Shown piece by piece: positions 1 through 5,363 of a stretch of 5,363 nucleotides of DNA; the first letter of the stretch is position 1, and each line of letters opens with the position of its first letter. Source of the DNA: Pseudobdellovibrionaceae bacterium. Lineage in GTDB: Bacteria > Bdellovibrionota > Bdellovibrionia > Bdellovibrionales > JAMPXM01. The notes below the pieces were generated by a model. The model saw nothing but the letters and a program-made list of their open reading frames with translations, was not told where the DNA came from and ran no database searches. The position numbers were made by a program, and so were the translations under genes. Location of the stretch: contig CAJYIL010000568.1 of assembly GCA_913774795.1 (NCBI GenBank), positions 1 to 5,363 on the forward strand, read 5' to 3'.

Positions 1-224
1 GTGTCGAAACCTGTGAGATCAAGCGCAAATGTTCCGGAGGCTTGTCCCTCTCCGAGCTTTAAATCTCCGTCGAGTTTGGCACCCTCGCCGTGAATCTTGA
101 GAAGACTCGGACGACCTACAGCTTCAAATGTCGCTTTGGAATCAGATGAAGGTTTGTAGACTTGAGATATGGCCTGGCCTTGCGCACTCACGAAAATAAG
201 TGCGGTGATGATCATAAATTTCAT
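1..224 (-). CDS. YceI-family periplasmic protein (3' part beyond left edge)
   Basis: The first 74 codons are present and the gene continues past position 1. The N-terminus (MKFMIITALIFVSAQGQA) is a short signal peptide, so the product should be exported to the periplasm. After it comes a stretch (about residues 22-74) with alternating beta-strand character, including GRPSLLKIHGEG and SGTFALDLTGFD. This resembles the opening strands of the YceI lipocalin-like barrel, where a substrate-protein strand is followed by a 'G.F..DL..L.T' strand. YceI proteins are known to bind polyisoprenoid or amphipathic lipids; the ligand here is unknown. The ATG is preceded by AAAGGAG six bases upstream, and this ribosome site overlaps the stop codon of the cytochrome gene upstream, so the two are almost certainly co-transcribed and translationally linked. 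The family call rests on the N-terminal third only; the remaining barrel strands are not visible. Confidence 0.72.
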   Translation of the reverse strand, partial: MKFMIITALIFVSAQGQAISQVYKPSSDSKATFEAVGRPSLLKIHGEGAKLDGDLKLGEGQASGTFALDLTGFD

Positions 225-238
225 ACGTTTCTCCTTTA
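225..238 (-). promoter_or_regulatory. Ribosome binding site of the yceI-like gene overlapping the upstream stop
   Basis: On the minus strand the sequence reads ACT TAA AGGAG AAACGT ATG. The cytochrome gene's TAA runs directly into an AGGAG Shine-Dalgarno, which sits six bases before the ATG. The overlap of stop codon and ribosome site fixes the start of the downstream gene and suggests that ribosomes finishing the cytochrome frame feed the next one. Confidence 0.75.
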
Positions 239-571
239 AGTTTCGGGTGCTCCGGCCGCGATCCACTTTAAGAGAAGATCTTTGGCCTGCGGGTCCATGG
301 TTGATCGACGCGGCATTTTGCCGGATTCCACTTGCACCGCGATCTCGGCGCGGTTTTTAAAAACCTCGGCATACGTTTCTAGATTCACGTCAGCAGCCGC
401 ATCCTCGCCCGCATGACAGCGGACGCACGCGGGCTGAATGGCATTGGCGTTCACGTTTTGGTACGTGAGCGTTTGAAAGTCGGCGGCGACGATGAAATCA
501 GACTCACCGCGAGTCGCGGGTGCGCAGCCAGCCAGGCTTATTGTGAATAAAACTAAAATGGTACGTTTCAT
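236..571 (-). CDS. Mono-haem cytochrome c-type lipoprotein
   Basis: This is a 111-aa exported haem lipoprotein. Residues 1-16 form a lipoprotein signal peptide ending in a canonical lipobox (LAGC, Cys16). The next residue is Ala rather than Asp, which favours outer-membrane sorting. A single haem-attachment motif, CVRCH, lies at residues 49-53 (His53 is the proximal ligand). Met86 in SGKMP is the likely distal ligand, and the C-terminus ends in L-L-x-W-I-x-x-GAP. That layout (CxxCH, then 'G.MP', then 'L..WI..GAP') is typical of the small cytochrome c domains found in planctomycete-type and Bdellovibrio-like proteins. The role is presumably electron transfer in the envelope; the partner is unknown. 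It is the first gene of an operon with the YceI-like gene, 11 nt apart. The ATG at 571 has only a weak ribosome site (GGGG, seven bases upstream), but the signal peptide starts directly at this Met. No clear promoter stands out upstream. Confidence 0.88.
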   Translation of the reverse strand: MKRTILVLFTISLAGCAPATRGESDFIVAADFQTLTYQNVNANAIQPACVRCHAGEDAAADVNLETYAEVFKNRAEIAVQVESGKMPRRSTMDPQAKDLLLKWIAAGAPET

Positions 572-684
572 GATTTGGCCCCAAGTTTGTTAGGTCTCTC
601 AGGGTTTGTATTTAACTCTCGACCGAGGACCCGTCTCCGAAGCCCGATTGAGGAGTTTGATATGATTTGGTATGAGTCGGCGCG
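572..684. promoter_or_regulatory. Divergent intergenic region between cytochrome operon and regulator
   Basis: These 113 bases separate two divergently transcribed units. On the plus side they contain two extended -10 boxes (annotated separately). On the minus side the best -10 candidate is TTAAAT (plus positions 610-615, 4 of 6 matches), with no recognisable -35, so the cytochrome promoter is uncertain. The shared region is the obvious place for the adjacent TPR/winged-helix protein to regulate itself and the cytochrome operon; this is inference from arrangement, and I see no clear palindromic operator. Confidence 0.4.
657..676 (+). promoter_or_regulatory. Two tandem extended -10 promoter elements
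   Basis: Two 10-bp units follow each other directly: TTGATATGAT and TTGGTATGAG (8 of 10 identical). Each fits the extended -10 pattern TGnTATxAT-like: TGaTATGAT (five of six bases of TATAAT) and TGgTATGAG. No good -35 lies 17 bases upstream, which suits extended -10 promoters. Predicted starts would be near 673 and 683, giving a leader of about 12 or 2 nt before the ATG at 685. Confidence 0.45.
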
Positions 685-2361
685 ATGAAGAACGCGCTCG
701 TCGAATTCGAAAAAGGCCATCACCGCGACGTCGTCGCTGCCATTGCGGCGCCGGGACGCACGCGCGAAGAGTCGACAGCGCTCATCGGTTCGCTCGCCTT
801 TCTGGGTCGCCTGGAAGAGGCGAGCGAGATCTGGAAATTGAGGTCGCAGAATCTGACGATGGCTCAAAAATCCCGAGCGCGATTTGCGATGGCTCTCGCA
901 TTCACACGAATCTCAAGATTCAAAGCGGCAAAGCGGTGGCTGCAAGAGTCGCTTGCTGAGTCAAAATCTCAGGCCGATACATTTCAGGGCCTTGCCGTCT
1001 ATCACTACTACTTAGGCAACTTTGAGAAAGCGGCATTAAACGCAAGGCGCGCCCTGAACCTCGCGATGTCTTCGCGTGACACGTACATTCATGCGTTCGC
1101 AATCGATCTCTATGGGCACTCGCTCGTGCAAACGGGCCGTCGCTCGGCAGGCCTTGAAAAGCTTCGTCAAGCGCGCGAGCTTGCATCTGGATCGGCCGAT
1201 CCTTTCACGCCCGCGATCCTCGTTTACGAAGCGGAAGCCGGCCTTCGCTCAGCAACGATCATCGCCGAGCTCGAGGCTCAAATCGCTGACCTTCGAACAG
1301 AAGATACGTACACGAAAGCGAACCTCATCCTCGAACTTTCCAGACAACTGACGCTTCGGGGTCAGTGGTCACGAGCTCGCGCGGAGCTCGACCGTGTGTC
1401 TCCGCTTATTTACGGATTCCAGAATCGTCGGCAAGAGACCGTTCTTCAACTTCGTCTCGCCGAGCTCTCTTACCGACAGGGAGATCTCACGAACGCCATG
1501 CACTTCGTGCAAGCGTCTCGTCGAATTGCCGATTCCGTTTACTCCGAACGTGTCGTAGGTCTTGAAGCCAAACTTCGCGGAACCCCGATTCAAGGCGACG
1601 CAAAACCCGGGCGCTCTTTGAGCGCTCGTATCCGCGCACGAGCGAACGGCCAACTTGTCGCGAGTGCGGGGGATGATCCGTTGGGCGATCTTCTCGACCG
1701 CGTGTCGGTCAATCCCCGCTATGCGGCCGATGAACTTCTTAAAGCGGGCTACTTGGGTCTTTGGCCGCAAGCGATGGGATTAAAAGCGGGGCAGTCCACT
1801 CTCGTTGTTCTCGATGATCTTCGATGGGTCGCGGTTTCTCGAGATGGCGTCCACGCAAGCCAAGATCCTTTGACTCCGATCTCCTACAAACTTCTCAAAC
1901 TGATCGGGCAAACGACCGCTACCAAAGAGCGAATCGTCGAATCGGTTTGGGGATATGAGTACGAACCCCAACGACATGATTCGATGATCTACTCCGCTCT
2001 AGCCGCCCTTCGAAAAACGCTTGGCGAAAGTCATCATTGGGTTGAGACGCAAGATGAGGGATGGGCGCTCCGAAATCGCGGATCGTCTGTGACGTTCGTA
2101 GATCGCGAATCAGCTCCGATCGAAAGACCCATTTTGGTGAGCGATGAATCTTCTGAGCTCAACTGGCGACAACTCAAAGCCATGACTCGCGTGAAATCGC
2201 GCGAGCCCTGGACTGTTCCTCGCTACAAAAACATGTTCGAAGTTTCAACGATGACTGCGTGGCGCGATCTCGATCTTTTGGCAAAAGCAGGTTACTTAAC
2301 TCGCATCGGTCGCGGTCGCGCGACCGTCTATCTTCACGCGAAAGCACTGGAGACCTTATGA
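685..2361 (+). CDS. TPR-containing regulator with OmpR-type and second C-terminal winged helix
   Basis: This 558-aa protein is probably a cytoplasmic transcription regulator; no signal peptide or membrane segment is visible. Residues about 1-295 are helical repeats of TPR type (for example around 35-60, 65-90, 98-128, 137-165, 211-237 and 250-282, with patterns such as YYLGNFEKAALNARRAL). A linker and beta-rich stretch (about 300-395) leads into an OmpR/PhoB-type winged helix (about 395-463): LTPISYKLLKLI, then KERIVESVWG, a recognition helix near 431-446 (SALAALRKTL) and a wing WVETQDEGWALR. A further helix-turn-helix with a wing follows at about 490-555 (VSTMTAWRDLDLLAKAGYL, then GRGRATVYL), resembling DeoR-like domains. 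There is no receiver domain with a phosphorylatable Asp, so sensing presumably goes through the TPR part (inference). An in-frame TGA at 673-675 makes ATG 685 the first possible start; no good ribosome site precedes it. The gene overlaps the next by ATGA. Target genes are unknown; the downstream and divergent operons are the nearest candidates. Confidence 0.85.
   Translation: MKNALVEFEKGHHRDVVAAIAAPGRTREESTALIGSLAFLGRLEEASEIWKLRSQNLTMAQKSRARFAMALAFTRISRFKAAKRWLQESLAESKSQADTFQGLAVYHYYLGNFEKAALNARRALNLAMSSRDTYIHAFAIDLYGHSLVQTGRRSAGLEKLRQARELASGSADPFTPAILVYEAEAGLRSATIIAELEAQIADLRTEDTYTKANLILELSRQLTLRGQWSRARAELDRVSPLIYGFQNRRQETVLQLRLAELSYRQGDLTNAMHFVQASRRIADSVYSERVVGLEAKLRGTPIQGDAKPGRSLSARIRARANGQLVASAGDDPLGDLLDRVSVNPRYAADELLKAGYLGLWPQAMGLKAGQSTLVVLDDLRWVAVSRDGVHASQDPLTPISYKLLKLIGQTTATKERIVESVWGYEYEPQRHDSMIYSALAALRKTLGESHHWVETQDEGWALRNRGSSVTFVDRESAPIERPILVSDESSELNWRQLKAMTRVKSREPWTVPRYKNMFEVSTMTAWRDLDLLAKAGYLTRIGRGRATVYLHAKALETL
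2349..2361 (+). promoter_or_regulatory. Ribosome site and ATGA stop/start overlap
   Basis: GGAG at 2349-2352 lies five bases before ATG 2358-2360, whose last two bases are the first two of the regulator's TGA (2359-2361). This four-base overlap indicates translational coupling. It fixes the start of the downstream gene, even though the same frame is open for another 99 nt upstream inside the regulator gene. Confidence 0.75.
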
Positions 2362-2843
2362 TTCTCACCTTCGTCACGCTCGCATTTTTGGCTCACGCTG
2401 ATCAAAAGCCTTATCCTGAGCCAGGTCGCGGAAGCGCTCGGTACGAAGTGCCGACCGAAGACGAGGCACTGAAAGACTCGGCGATGTATGAGATACGCGA
2501 CATCCGCACGCGCGAGCGAGATGGCGTCGTTCAGATCCGATACTCGTTACCGCTGGAACTCACAGGCGTGAAAAACGAAGTTCGCCTTGAATCAACGGGA
2601 CCTTCGGCGGACGGAACCTTCACCCGCTTTAAAGGCGAAAAAGGGGCCGCGAACTGCGATGCACTCACGTGCAACGTTCACTACAAGAATGTGAAAGTTG
2701 ATTTGCCACTCGTCGAGAAGATCTTGGTCAGCCAAGGCCTGACAGGTCTCGATCTCAAGAACCGATTAAAGATCAGCGAGCAGTTCGGCGGCGATCCCGC
2801 CGGGATCATTCACTTCGATCAATCAAAGCTTCAGAGCAAATAA
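2358..2843 (+). CDS. Small secreted protein of unknown function
   Basis: This 161-aa protein belongs to no family I recognise. It begins with a very short signal peptide (MILTFVTLAFLAHA, likely cut after AHA at residue 14), so it should be periplasmic or secreted. The mature part is polar and beta-rich in the middle (about 45-115), with strands such as VVQIRYSLPLEL and NEVRLEST. Two cysteines at residues 100 and 105 (C-DALT-C) could form a small disulfide loop. The C-terminal third contains a helix-like stretch (about 117-140) followed by FGGDPAGIIHF. The start was chosen at 2358 because it has a ribosome site, a signal peptide and an ATGA overlap with the regulator gene; an earlier in-frame ATG at 2259 would only add shadow sequence from the regulator. 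Tight coupling suggests that regulator and secreted protein serve one function (inference). A strong terminator begins immediately at its stop codon. Confidence 0.82.
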   Translation: MILTFVTLAFLAHADQKPYPEPGRGSARYEVPTEDEALKDSAMYEIRDIRTRERDGVVQIRYSLPLELTGVKNEVRLESTGPSADGTFTRFKGEKGAANCDALTCNVHYKNVKVDLPLVEKILVSQGLTGLDLKNRLKISEQFGGDPAGIIHFDQSKLQSK

Positions 2844-2873
2844 AAAAGGCGCCCTTGTGAGGCGCCTTTTTTT
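2842..2873. terminator. Bidirectional rho-independent terminator
   Basis: A perfect six-base stem, GGCGCC at 2848-2853 and again at 2861-2866 (self-complementary), encloses a seven-base loop. It is flanked by six A's on the left and seven T's on the right. Read rightwards it ends the regulator/secreted-protein operon; read leftwards it ends the convergent M3 peptidase gene, whose stop is at 2884-2886. The A tract overlaps the TAA stop of the secreted-protein gene. Confidence 0.93.
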
Positions 2874-2883
2874 ATTCTCGAAA

Positions 2884-4965
2884 TCAAATTCCGAGTTTCT
2901 TAAAGAATGCGTCCGGTGAAGGGTCACGTCCCAGGAAGTCTTTCAAGTTTTGAATGGCTTCGGTCATTCCTCCACGCTCAAGGATCGTCGTGCGGTACCG
3001 AGCACCGACAACCGGCGAGAGAAGATCGGTCTCTTCGAACTTCGTGAACATGTCTTGCGCGTAAACCTCTGACCACAGGTAACCGTAATAGCCAGCGTCG
3101 TAGCCACCCATCATGTGCCCGAACGTTCCCGCGAAGTGACCTCCGGCGATTGGCTCTTGGCCCACGATTTGGCGATAGAGATTATCGTATGTCGCTGTTA
3201 CGTCTGTTTCGCCCTGGCCCCCATGAATGGTCATGTCGAACAATGCGTACAGAAGCTGTTTCGTGTAGGCGATGCCTTGACCGAATTTGCGAGCGGCCAA
3301 CATCTTCTGGAGCATTTCGTCGGGGAGAGTTTTAGAGTGATCGGTGTAGTGACCGCTCAACATCGGCAAAATCTCTGGCGACCAAACCCAGTTCTCAAGC
3401 ATCTGCGACGGAGCTTCGACGAAGTCTTGCGCCGTGTTCGAGCCCGAGAGCGAAGCAAACTTCGCGCGCGTGAGCGTTTGGTGCATGATGTGACCGAACT
3501 CGTGGAAGATCGTCTCAACGTCGTCGTGCGAGAGAAGCGAAGGCTTGCCTGGCGATGGCGGCGTTAGGTTTGCGACGATGGCCGAAACCGTGTGGTTGTA
3601 GACGCCGTTGATCTCGCGGCCGCTGATTTGTTGGAAAGCAGCTGCGTGATCGTACTTACCGTCACGTGGGAAGAAGTCTGCGTAGAAGTAACCGATCAAA
3701 CGATCATCAGCGGTGTTGCGGATTTCATAGAGCTGAACGTCAGGCGACCAGACTTTCGCGTCGACGACTTGTTTGAAATTAACACCGAGAATCTGAGAGT
3801 AGACTTTGAACATGCCCGGAATGACAACGTCGGCCGGGAAGTATTCGCGGATGGCTTCTTCATCGACCGCGTAGTCGCGTTTCTTGAGCTGGTTTTGCGC
3901 CCACGAGATATCCCACTGCTCGAGAGTCGTCGCTGTTGGATCGACCGACTTCTTGTAAGCAAGCAGCTGATCGAGATCTTCTTTGTTGCGCTGAGCGAGT
4001 TTGTCTTTCAGCGACGTCAAGAAGTTGAGAGCGTTGTCTTTTGACTCGGCCATGCGGCCCTGGAGCTGAAAGTCATCCCACGATGCAAAGCCGAGAAGCT
4101 GTGCGGCCTGGTAGCGCAGCTTCGTCGTCGCCTCAAGAAGCTGTGTGTTCTCGATGCCGCCGCGATTGAGATACGAGAGCATCATTTTCTTGCGAGCATT
4201 CGAGTCGGTCGCATTCTGCATGAAAACCGGGTAAGTCGCTTCGTTCGGCACGACGATAAAGTTTGCGCCTTTTTTATCAAGACGAGCGATGAAGTCGGCC
4301 GGAACACCGTTGAGCTCCGCCAATGTGAACTCGACGGTTGAGCTGTCAGAGTTCAAGTTCTTTGAGAACTTCGCTTCGTTTGACGAGATCTGATTCAAGA
4401 TTGTTTTGAGTTGAGCGAGACCTGCGTCATCGAGTTTCAAACCGTTCTTCTCAAAGCCGATGACCATCGACTCTTTCAAAGCCTTCTCGTCGGCGTCGCG
4501 CGCGACAGCTGTACTGACCGCGGCATAGAGATCACGACGCGTGAACGTCTCGACCATGAACGCACCGACTTTTTCTTCACACGCCGACCCCTCAGCGCTG
4601 ATGTCTTTATCGGTGTGAACGTAGCCCATGAACGTGAGCGGGTTCGTGTCGTCGCCGAAATCGGCCGTCACGTTTTCAAACGCGAGGAGCGTGTTATCGG
4701 TCGTTCGTTGATCCGCGGGAATCGCCGCGATGGCGTTGAGCTTTTCTCCCGTTACGGCAATCGCCGCATCGCAGAGCTGAGTCACTTCACCATGAGCGTA
4801 ATCGCTACGAATGAGCTTAGTCGCTGGTGCCGCTGCGCCCGCTTGAGAATTTTGACCCGCACGGTCGTTGGCCGGATTGCCACCACTCGAATTAGAGCAA
4901 GAGCTCGATGCGGCCGCAGTCAGAGCCAAAACGGCTCCTAATAACACCTTTTTTGATGATTTCAC
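2884..4965 (-). CDS. Exported M3-family zinc metallopeptidase (oligopeptidase), probable lipoprotein
   Basis: This 693-aa zinc endopeptidase is of the thimet oligopeptidase/Dcp/oligopeptidase A family (M3), which cleaves short peptides inside a deep channel. Numbered from the GTG start, the HEFGH motif lies at 488-492 (His488 and His492 bind zinc, Glu489 is catalytic). The third zinc ligand is Glu517 in DFVEAPSQMLENW, 29 residues after the first His as in thimet oligopeptidase. The substrate-binding row His617, Tyr622, Tyr626, Tyr629 (GHMMGGYDAGYYGYLWSEV) is intact, so the enzyme should be active. Length is normal for the family. The N-terminus is a signal peptide (basic KSSKK, then a hydrophobic stretch) ending in SSSC at Cys23, a loose lipobox, followed by a Ser/Gly/Ala-rich linker. 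The only other cysteines are 65 and 129, a possible disulfide. Start: GTG 4965 has a GGGGGA ribosome site seven bases upstream; TTG 4980 is possible but has none. Its job is probably periplasmic or surface peptide degradation (inference). Confidence 0.93.
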   Translation of the reverse strand: MKSSKKVLLGAVLALTAAASSSCSNSSGGNPANDRAGQNSQAGAAAPATKLIRSDYAHGEVTQLCDAAIAVTGEKLNAIAAIPADQRTTDNTLLAFENVTADFGDDTNPLTFMGYVHTDKDISAEGSACEEKVGAFMVETFTRRDLYAAVSTAVARDADEKALKESMVIGFEKNGLKLDDAGLAQLKTILNQISSNEAKFSKNLNSDSSTVEFTLAELNGVPADFIARLDKKGANFIVVPNEATYPVFMQNATDSNARKKMMLSYLNRGGIENTQLLEATTKLRYQAAQLLGFASWDDFQLQGRMAESKDNALNFLTSLKDKLAQRNKEDLDQLLAYKKSVDPTATTLEQWDISWAQNQLKKRDYAVDEEAIREYFPADVVIPGMFKVYSQILGVNFKQVVDAKVWSPDVQLYEIRNTADDRLIGYFYADFFPRDGKYDHAAAFQQISGREINGVYNHTVSAIVANLTPPSPGKPSLLSHDDVETIFHEFGHIMHQTLTRAKFASLSGSNTAQDFVEAPSQMLENWVWSPEILPMLSGHYTDHSKTLPDEMLQKMLAARKFGQGIAYTKQLLYALFDMTIHGGQGETDVTATYDNLYRQIVGQEPIAGGHFAGTFGHMMGGYDAGYYGYLWSEVYAQDMFTKFEETDLLSPVVGARYRTTILERGGMTEAIQNLKDFLGRDPSPDAFFKKLGI

Positions 4966-4972
4966 TTTTGAG

Positions 4973-4986
4973 TCCCCCAATGGGGA
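4973..4986 (-). promoter_or_regulatory. Hairpin covering the ribosome site of the M3 peptidase gene
   Basis: In the mRNA, TCCCC (4986-4982) can pair with GGGGA (4977-4973) across a four-base loop ATTG. The right arm is the Shine-Dalgarno of the GTG start at 4965. Five pairs, four of them G-C, could partly hide the ribosome site and lower or regulate translation. The structure is seen in the sequence; its effect is inference. Confidence 0.4.
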
Positions 4987-5113
4987 TTTGATTTAGCAAA
5001 CTCAAGGCCACGTCGCCGGAAAATCTTTGACGCCTGTGCTGATGCGCCACGATAGTCGCGCGTACAGAGTGAGCACTTGTGCGAACGGGCGAAGCCGGAG
5101 GCGCAGTTAACGA
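4987..5113. promoter_or_regulatory. Divergent intergenic region, M3 peptidase and MFS/S8 frame
   Basis: This non-coding stretch lies between divergent genes. Rightwards it holds a candidate promoter (annotated separately), a short inverted repeat GCAC-TT-GTGC at 5073-5082, and a GGAGG at 5097-5101. Leftwards I see no convincing promoter for the peptidase; the best -10-like string, CTAAAT preceded by TTG, is poor. Nothing resembles an RNA gene. Confidence 0.4.
5027..5056 (+). promoter_or_regulatory. Candidate sigma-70-type promoter for the right-edge gene
   Basis: TTGACG (5027-5032, five of six bases of the -35 consensus) is followed after 18 bases by GATAGT (5051-5056, four of six bases of the -10). 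Transcription would start near 5063, leaving a leader of about 50 nt before ATG 5114. The -10 is weak, so the call is tentative. Confidence 0.35.
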
Positions 5114-5363
5114 ATGAAAGATCTCAAGTCGGTTCTCAATTTTACAGTCATCGTCGCCGGTCTCGGCTACTTCGTCGATCTCTTCGACATCACACTCTTC
5201 GGCGTCGTGCGAACTGTTTCACTGACCGATCTCGGCGTGACCGATCCGGTCAGCGCCGATTCACAGTTCTTGAGAAAATCATTCGAGGAAGCACGCAACG
5301 TCGGTGTCGTCATCGTCGCGGCGGCAGGTAACAACACGTCCGCCGCTCCCGTCTTTCCGTGTT
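5114..5363 (+). CDS. Hybrid frame: MFS transporter N-terminus joined to S8 subtilase fragment (runs off right edge)
   Basis: There are 83 open codons to the edge, but the translation changes identity midway. Residues 1-45 read like the start of a major facilitator superfamily transporter: a short cytoplasmic lead, a first membrane helix (about 9-33, FTVIVAGLGYFVDLFDITLF) and VVRTVSLTDLGVTDP. In an MFS protein a loop and TM2 should follow. Instead residues about 47-83 (SADSQFLRKSFEEARNVGVV, then IVAAAGNNTSAAPVFPC) match a subtilisin-like S8 protease around its oxyanion-hole Asn (Asn73 in AAAGN) and the following F/YP motif. The Asp and His catalytic regions that should precede this in a subtilase are absent. 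The switch lies near 5246-5254, next to short repeats. An in-frame TAA at 5108 makes ATG 5114 the first start; GGAGG lies 12 bases upstream, rather far. Either a real fusion or recombination scar, or an assembly chimera; I cannot decide from sequence alone. Confidence 0.6.
   Translation, partial: MKDLKSVLNFTVIVAGLGYFVDLFDITLFGVVRTVSLTDLGVTDPVSADSQFLRKSFEEARNVGVVIVAAAGNNTSAAPVFPC
5222..5253. repeat. Short direct and inverted repeats at the MFS/S8 switch point
   Basis: TGACCGATC occurs twice, at 5223-5231 and 5238-5246 (15-base period). CTGACCG at 5222-5228 is the reverse complement of CGGTCAG at 5247-5253, and the second repeat unit can form GACCG-ATC-CGGTC locally (5239-5251). The protein changes family just at the right end of this cluster, so the repeats may have promoted the join, biologically or during assembly. 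Confidence 0.6.

Noticed and set aside
568..867. Minus-strand open frame of 99 codons whose stop overlaps the cytochrome start (ATGA)
   Set aside because: The overlap looks like coupling, but the frame lies mostly opposite the strongly supported regulator gene, crosses its promoter region and has no domain-like composition (Arg-rich).
672..959. Plus-strand open frame of 95 codons starting just before the regulator
   Set aside because: Arg-rich shadow translation in a second frame of the regulator gene; no motif and no ribosome site.
1369..1977. Minus-strand open frames of 133 and 65 codons opposite the regulator
   Set aside because: Shadows of the regulator's reading frame, with no ribosome sites or recognisable domains.
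2259..2357. Longer start for the secreted protein (ATG 2259)
   Set aside because: It would add 33 Arg/Ser-rich residues read from within the regulator gene and bury the signal peptide; ATG 2358 has a ribosome site and the ATGA overlap.
3115..4941. Three long plus-strand open frames (150, 150 and 176 codons) opposite the M3 peptidase
   Set aside because: The reverse strand of a gene with this codon bias has few stops. The translations lack motifs or export signals, while the minus strand encodes a complete peptidase with all catalytic residues.
5073..5082. GCAC-TT-GTGC inverted repeat as an operator
   Set aside because: Only four bases per arm, common by chance at this base composition; not supported as a regulator site by anything else here.
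5077..5331. Plus-strand open frame of 84 codons overlapping the MFS/S8 frame
   Set aside because: Arg-rich out-of-frame translation with no motif; the overlapping frame from ATG 5114 shows a membrane helix and an S8 motif.

Overview
The window looks like a compact, ordinary chromosomal segment from a Gram-negative bacterium. Exported proteins dominate: two lipoproteins, a periplasmic YceI-type protein and a small secreted protein. That mix, together with a TPR/winged-helix regulator and an exported M3 peptidase, reminds me of Bdellovibrionota (Bdellovibrio/Oligoflexia). This assignment is inference from gene style, not from a marker gene. There are no RNA genes, insertion sequences, CRISPR arrays or phage genes.

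Layout. (1) Positions 1-571, minus strand: a two-gene operon encoding a mono-haem cytochrome c lipoprotein, followed 11 nt later by a YceI-family protein that runs off the left edge. (2) Positions 572-684: a divergent intergenic region holding two tandem extended -10 boxes that point right. (3) Positions 685-2843, plus strand: a 558-aa TPR regulator with two C-terminal winged helices. Its stop overlaps the start of a 161-aa secreted protein of unknown family (ATGA). (4) Positions 2842-2873: a strong bidirectional terminator shared with the convergent gene. (5) Positions 2884-4965, minus strand: an M3 (thimet oligopeptidase-like) zinc metallopeptidase carrying a lipoprotein-like signal. (6) Positions 4966-5113: a second divergent intergenic region. 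(7) Position 5114 to the right edge, plus strand: an open frame whose first ~45 codons read as the start of an MFS transporter and whose remainder reads as the oxyanion-hole region of a subtilisin-like S8 protease.

How the genes may work together. The cytochrome/YceI pair suggests an envelope redox or isoprenoid-linked module. The regulator and its coupled secreted partner form their own unit, and the regulator could also act on the divergent cytochrome operon from the shared intergenic region (inference). The M3 lipoprotein probably degrades short peptides in the periplasm or at the cell surface. The strangest element is the MFS/S8 hybrid at the right edge. Its switch point coincides with short direct and inverted repeats, so it is either a genuine recombination scar or an assembly chimera.
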